Below are positions 61,068 to 64,000 of a stretch of DNA of 64,000 nt, one piece after another. Both the position numbers and the translations under genes were made by a program. This DNA is from Paenibacillus faecis (lineage in GTDB: Bacteria > Bacillota > Bacilli > Paenibacillales > Paenibacillaceae). The stretch is from contig NZ_VSDO01000001.1 of the NCBI RefSeq assembly GCF_008084145.1, positions 434,001 through 498,000 on the forward strand, written 5' to 3'. The first letter of the stretch is position 1; each line of letters starts with the position of its first letter. The notes beneath the pieces were generated by a model. It saw nothing but the letters and a program-made list of their open reading frames with translations, was not told where the DNA came from and searched no databases.

Positions 61068-61802
61068 TCAACCTGAAACCAGCACGGCATAAACGATACC
61101 CGGACCATGCACGCCGATGGTGAGATCGTTCTCGATATCCGCGGAACGGCTCGGCCCCGAGATAAAATGAATGCCGGCCGGCAATCCTTCCCGCCCGGTC
61201 CGGTCGAACGCCGTCAGCACCTCGCCCAGTCTGGTAACCAGCGAAGCGATCGGGATGACGGCAAAAAGGACCGCCGGCAAAAGGCTGACCGATCGGCCCT
61301 TGTCGGGGCCGGAAAGTATGGCGATGGACCCGGTGTAAGCCACCGCGTAATCCGCCATGATGATGCCGATATCCGCTTCGGCGGCGCGCGCCTTCCAGTC
61401 CTCGGACGCCTCCCGGTTCCAATTCCATACTTGCACTTTTGCCTCCGGCAGTGAGGACTCCAACCCCAGGTCCGCCAATGCCGGCCGGTCATGCCTTAGA
61501 ATTCGCTTGGCCTGCAGCTCCAGCGCCTTTTCCGTCATGAACCGGCCCGCTTCCTGCAAGCTGTCCGCCCGAATCACATAACCCCCGGCCTCCTCAAAGT
61601 TCCGCGTAAACCTTTGAAGATTATCGTCCTCCGAGCCATCGTAAGAGTTCCAGAAGTCGGGCGCTCCCCGGTACGGCTGCCGCGGTTTTTGCGTCAAACG
61701 CGGACGCCGCAGCCTTGAAGCGATCTTGCCCAGAAATTCCTCCTGCTTAGCTCTCGAGCGTTGATCCAGATGATCCAGCCACTCCCGGTGATCTTCCGCC
61801 AT
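61068..61802 (-). CDS. lutC: LutC, L-lactate utilisation LUD-domain protein
   Basis: A 244-residue LUD-domain protein. I start at the ATG 61802-61800, which has GGGAGG nine bases upstream, rather than the GTG at 61811. It includes IGIIMADYAVAYTGSIAILS and HFISGPSRSADIENDLTIGV, typical of LutC. With LutA and LutB it oxidises L-lactate to pyruvate. Its start overlaps the end of lutB by 56 bases. Confidence 0.9.
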   Translation of the reverse strand: MAEDHREWLDHLDQRSRAKQEEFLGKIASRLRRPRLTQKPRQPYRGAPDFWNSYDGSEDDNLQRFTRNFEEAGGYVIRADSLQEAGRFMTEKALELQAKRILRHDRPALADLGLESSLPEAKVQVWNWNREASEDWKARAAEADIGIIMADYAVAYTGSIAILSGPDKGRSVSLLPAVLFAVIPIASLVTRLGEVLTAFDRTGREGLPAGIHFISGPSRSADIENDLTIGVHGPGIVYAVLVSG

Positions 61803-63315
61803 GTTCCTCACCTCCCGCGCTCTTCTCTCGGCTGCCGATCCGTTTTCGCATCCGCTCCGCGATTTCCGGCGGCAGTTCCTGCAGCCCTTGCCGCAGCTCG
61901 GCCTCCAACGTTTGATAACGTTCCCGGAACGGTTCGGCGGCCAGGCCCGGCGCCACTCTGTAGCGGTTCCAGCCTTTCAGCGGCCCCAGTTTCAGGGTGA
62001 TCCCGCCGTTTCGCACGATCAACTTCTGTCCAAGCCTCCCCAGCCTCAAAAACCCGTGATAGCGTTTGGAGCGGGACATCAGCGAGCCGTACGCTTTCAT
62101 TCCGATCGTCTCGCGCGCATCGCCGTATCCCCGCTCGACCTTTCTCCGCCGCAGCGAGACGAGCATATCATGCAGCGGGATCTTGACCGGGCAGGCCTCG
62201 TAGCATGCCCCGCACAAGCTGGAAGCGCCCGCGATATCGTCCCACTCCGCGACGTTCTTGTTCAACGCCGGGGTGAGCACGGCCCCGATCGGCCCGCTGT
62301 AAGTACCGCCGTAGGCGTGGCCCCCGATATGGCGGTACACGGGGCAAGCGTTCAGGCACGCTCCGCACCGGATGCAATTCAGCAGCTCCTGGAATTCGGG
62401 ATCGCCCAACTGCAAGGATCTCCCGTTGTCGAGAACGATGACATGCATCTCCTCCGGGCCATCCGCGTCTCCGGAACGCTTCGGCCCCGTAATTCCCGAC
62501 ATGTAGACCGTCAATTTCTGTCCGGTCGCCGAACGGGGAAGCAGCGTCGCCATCACTTCGAGATCGCTCCATGAGGGGATGATCCGCTCCATGCCCATGA
62601 ACGAGATCTGCGTCTTCGGCAGGGTGGTGACCATGCGGGCATTCCCCTCATTTTCGAACAGAACGATCGAGCCGGTTTCCGCAATCGCAAAATTGCAGCC
62701 CGTGACGCCGATGTCGGCGGCCAGAAATTTTTCGCGCAGTTTTTTCCGGACATACCCCGCCAGTATCGCCGTTTCGGGAGCAAGCCGTTCGCCGGCATCC
62801 TCGGACAGCAGGTCCGCGATCTGATAGCGGTTTTTGTGAATCGCCGGAATAATGATGTGGGACGGCGTTTCCCCGGCCCGTTGAATAATATATTCGCCCA
62901 AATCCGTTTCAACCGCCTCGATGCCCGCCGACTCCAAAGCCCGATTCAGGTGAATCTCCTCCGTCACCATCGACTTGGATTTTACGACTGTCGCCGCCGC
63001 ATGTTTGGAAGCGATTTCAAGAGCGAGTGAAACGGCTTCCTCCGCTGTATCGGCAAAATGGACATGCACACCGTTCACCCGGGCCTGGTCCGCAAACAGG
63101 CCGAGATAGTAATCCAGATGGGCGATCGTATGCAGCCGGATCTGCCTGCCCCGCTCCCGCCATTCGTCCCAGTTCCCGTGTTCCTCGGCCGCTTTCCGCT
63201 TGCCGCTGCGAAGCCGTTCCGTCGTAAAGCGGACCGCCTTCCGCAAAAAATCGTCGTTCAAGGCGAGGCCTGCCCGCTCCTGTACGGTTCGCTTGGAATT
63301 TTTCCCTGCGCTCAC
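61747..63315 (-). CDS. lutB: LutB, L-lactate utilisation iron-sulfur protein
   Basis: A 522-residue protein. The N-terminal LUD domain includes ATVVKSKSMVTEEIHLNRAL and NFAIAETGSIVLFENEGNAR. A ferredoxin-like pair of 4Fe-4S motifs is CIRCGACLNACPVYRHIGG and SLCGACYEACPVKIPLHD. A C-terminal DUF3390 extension follows. It belongs to the LutABC complex. Overlaps lutA by four bases. Confidence 0.95.
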   Translation of the reverse strand: MSAGKNSKRTVQERAGLALNDDFLRKAVRFTTERLRSGKRKAAEEHGNWDEWRERGRQIRLHTIAHLDYYLGLFADQARVNGVHVHFADTAEEAVSLALEIASKHAAATVVKSKSMVTEEIHLNRALESAGIEAVETDLGEYIIQRAGETPSHIIIPAIHKNRYQIADLLSEDAGERLAPETAILAGYVRKKLREKFLAADIGVTGCNFAIAETGSIVLFENEGNARMVTTLPKTQISFMGMERIIPSWSDLEVMATLLPRSATGQKLTVYMSGITGPKRSGDADGPEEMHVIVLDNGRSLQLGDPEFQELLNCIRCGACLNACPVYRHIGGHAYGGTYSGPIGAVLTPALNKNVAEWDDIAGASSLCGACYEACPVKIPLHDMLVSLRRRKVERGYGDARETIGMKAYGSLMSRSKRYHGFLRLGRLGQKLIVRNGGITLKLGPLKGWNRYRVAPGLAAEPFRERYQTLEAELRQGLQELPPEIAERMRKRIGSREKSAGGEEHGGRSPGVAGSSGSTLES

Positions 63316-64000
63316 GCCAGCACCACCCCTTCATAGAGCAGTTCCGCGAGGTGCATCACCCGAACCGGCTCGTTCCGGTAACGTAAGTGACCGGCGATGT
63401 TCATCAGGCAGGCCATATCCAGCCCGACCAAGACTTCGGCTTCGGTTTCCCTGAGATGATCGACCTTTTCCGCAACCATCGCGCCGGAAATATCCGGCAT
63501 CTTTACGGCAAAGGTTCCTCCAAATCCGCAGCAGTCCTCAGCAAAAGGGAGCGGAACGAACTCCAGCTCCTTCACGTGACGCAGCAGCTCCATCGGCTCA
63601 TCCTTCACGCCCAGCAGCCGGCTGCCGTGGCAGGACGGATGATACGTGATTTTGTGGGGAAACCGGGCGCCTACATCGGTAATGCCCAGCACCTGAACCA
63701 GAAATTGCGTGAATTCGAACGTTTTGTGCCGAAGCTGACGCGCTTGTTCCCGCCCCTCAGGCTCGTCTTTGAACAACTCTTCGTAATGATGAAGCATATA
63801 CGTGCAAGAACCCGAAGGCGAAACGACGAAGTCGCTGTCCGCAAAAGCGGCAAGTATCGTCCTCGCGGCGGCTTTCGCTTCCGCCCAGTAACCGCTGTTA
63901 TAGGCCGGCTGCCCGCAGCAGGTCTGGAGCTTGGGGAAATCCAGCAGGATCCCGTACCTGGCCAAGAGACGCATCATCGTTTCCCCGACCCGGGGATATA
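63312..64000 (-). CDS. lutA: LutA, L-lactate utilisation cysteine-rich protein, partial
   Basis: The frame is open to the window edge, so the N-terminus is missing. The first visible residues, YPRVGETMMRLLARYG, continue into LDFPKLQTCCGQPAYNSGYW. The second CCG motif is ITYHPSCHGSRLLGVKDEP and EDCCGFGGTFAVKMPDISGA. These cysteine-rich domains bind iron-sulfur or heterodisulfide-type clusters. It is the first visible gene of the lutABC-rhaBAD stretch; the ATG at 63977 is internal. Confidence 0.9.
   Translation of the reverse strand, partial: YPRVGETMMRLLARYGILLDFPKLQTCCGQPAYNSGYWAEAKAAARTILAAFADSDFVVSPSGSCTYMLHHYEELFKDEPEGREQARQLRHKTFEFTQFLVQVLGITDVGARFPHKITYHPSCHGSRLLGVKDEPMELLRHVKELEFVPLPFAEDCCGFGGTFAVKMPDISGAMVAEKVDHLRETEAEVLVGLDMACLMNIAGHLRYRNEPVRVMHLAELLYEGVVLA

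Overview
The window looks like a chromosome segment of a Paenibacillus-type bacterium (Bacillota). Supporting signs are S-layer-homology (SLH) anchored exoproteins, strong AGGAGG-type ribosome binding sites, a Gram-positive LexA box, GlpP-type glycerol regulation, and rhamnose and lactate utilisation operons. It has two halves. About 1-30.5 kb is AT-rich and holds small accessory genes, almost all on the minus strand. About 30.5-64 kb is GC-rich and holds long metabolic operons. An IS3-family element (28847-30511) sits at the boundary.

Left flank (1-18 kb): a run of minus-strand genes for acetyltransferases, Nudix hydrolases, DinB-fold proteins, a VOC protein, phosphatases, lipoproteins and small membrane proteins. 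It also has an AAC(6')-like acetyltransferase (14990-15430), an SLH exoprotein (1695-4637, plus) and a beta/gamma-crystallin-like protein (15944-16318, plus).

The most interesting part is 18067-26180. Here about twelve small gene units, mostly read on the minus strand, are separated by thirteen 50-196 bp imperfect palindromes (two or three of them truncated). On the minus strand these have the architecture of integron attC sites: RYYYAAC, a short unpaired spacer, a paired arm (typically GTATTCACG/CGTGAATAC), a variable loop, the second arm, a spacer, and GTTRRRY. In nearly every unit the two ends of the same cassette are complementary over about 12-18 nt, whereas the two halves of one inter-gene site are not. 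That is the signature of cassettes exchanged by site-specific recombination. Cargo is typical of cassettes: DinB, Nudix, HIT, DUF4304, DUF5071, LprI-like, XRE/DUF6809 and two type I holin-like toxins. No integron integrase is present. An SOS-boxed yolD-like gene lies at the promoter-proximal end. An integrase-less integron cassette array in a Bacillota genome would be highly unusual.

Between the array and the IS lies a nucleotidyltransferase-fold gene overlapping a partner of unknown function (27109-28688). Right of the IS is a four-gene overlapping operon: a TerB-N protein, a BrxD-like ATPase, an Lhr/BrxHI-like helicase and a pentapeptide-repeat protein. It is a plausible genome-defence module. 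Next come an M50 protease, an Imm41-like/HhH protein, and an AraC regulator divergent from a GH2 beta-galactosidase.

43-55 kb is a minus-strand glycerophosphodiester/glycerol-phosphate locus: a giant SLH-anchored GDPD exoenzyme, the antiterminator GlpP, a HAD-IIA phosphatase, a sugar/glycerol-phosphate-type ABC importer without its ATPase, and a TIM-barrel isomerase-like protein. Two leader RNAs in this locus share a motif next to a terminator and are candidate GlpP targets. 57-64 kb holds lutA(partial)BC followed by rhaB-rhaA-rhaD, which together could take L-rhamnose through lactaldehyde/lactate to pyruvate. Intergenic regions carry several repeats, including a 7-bp microsatellite upstream of 55382-56368.
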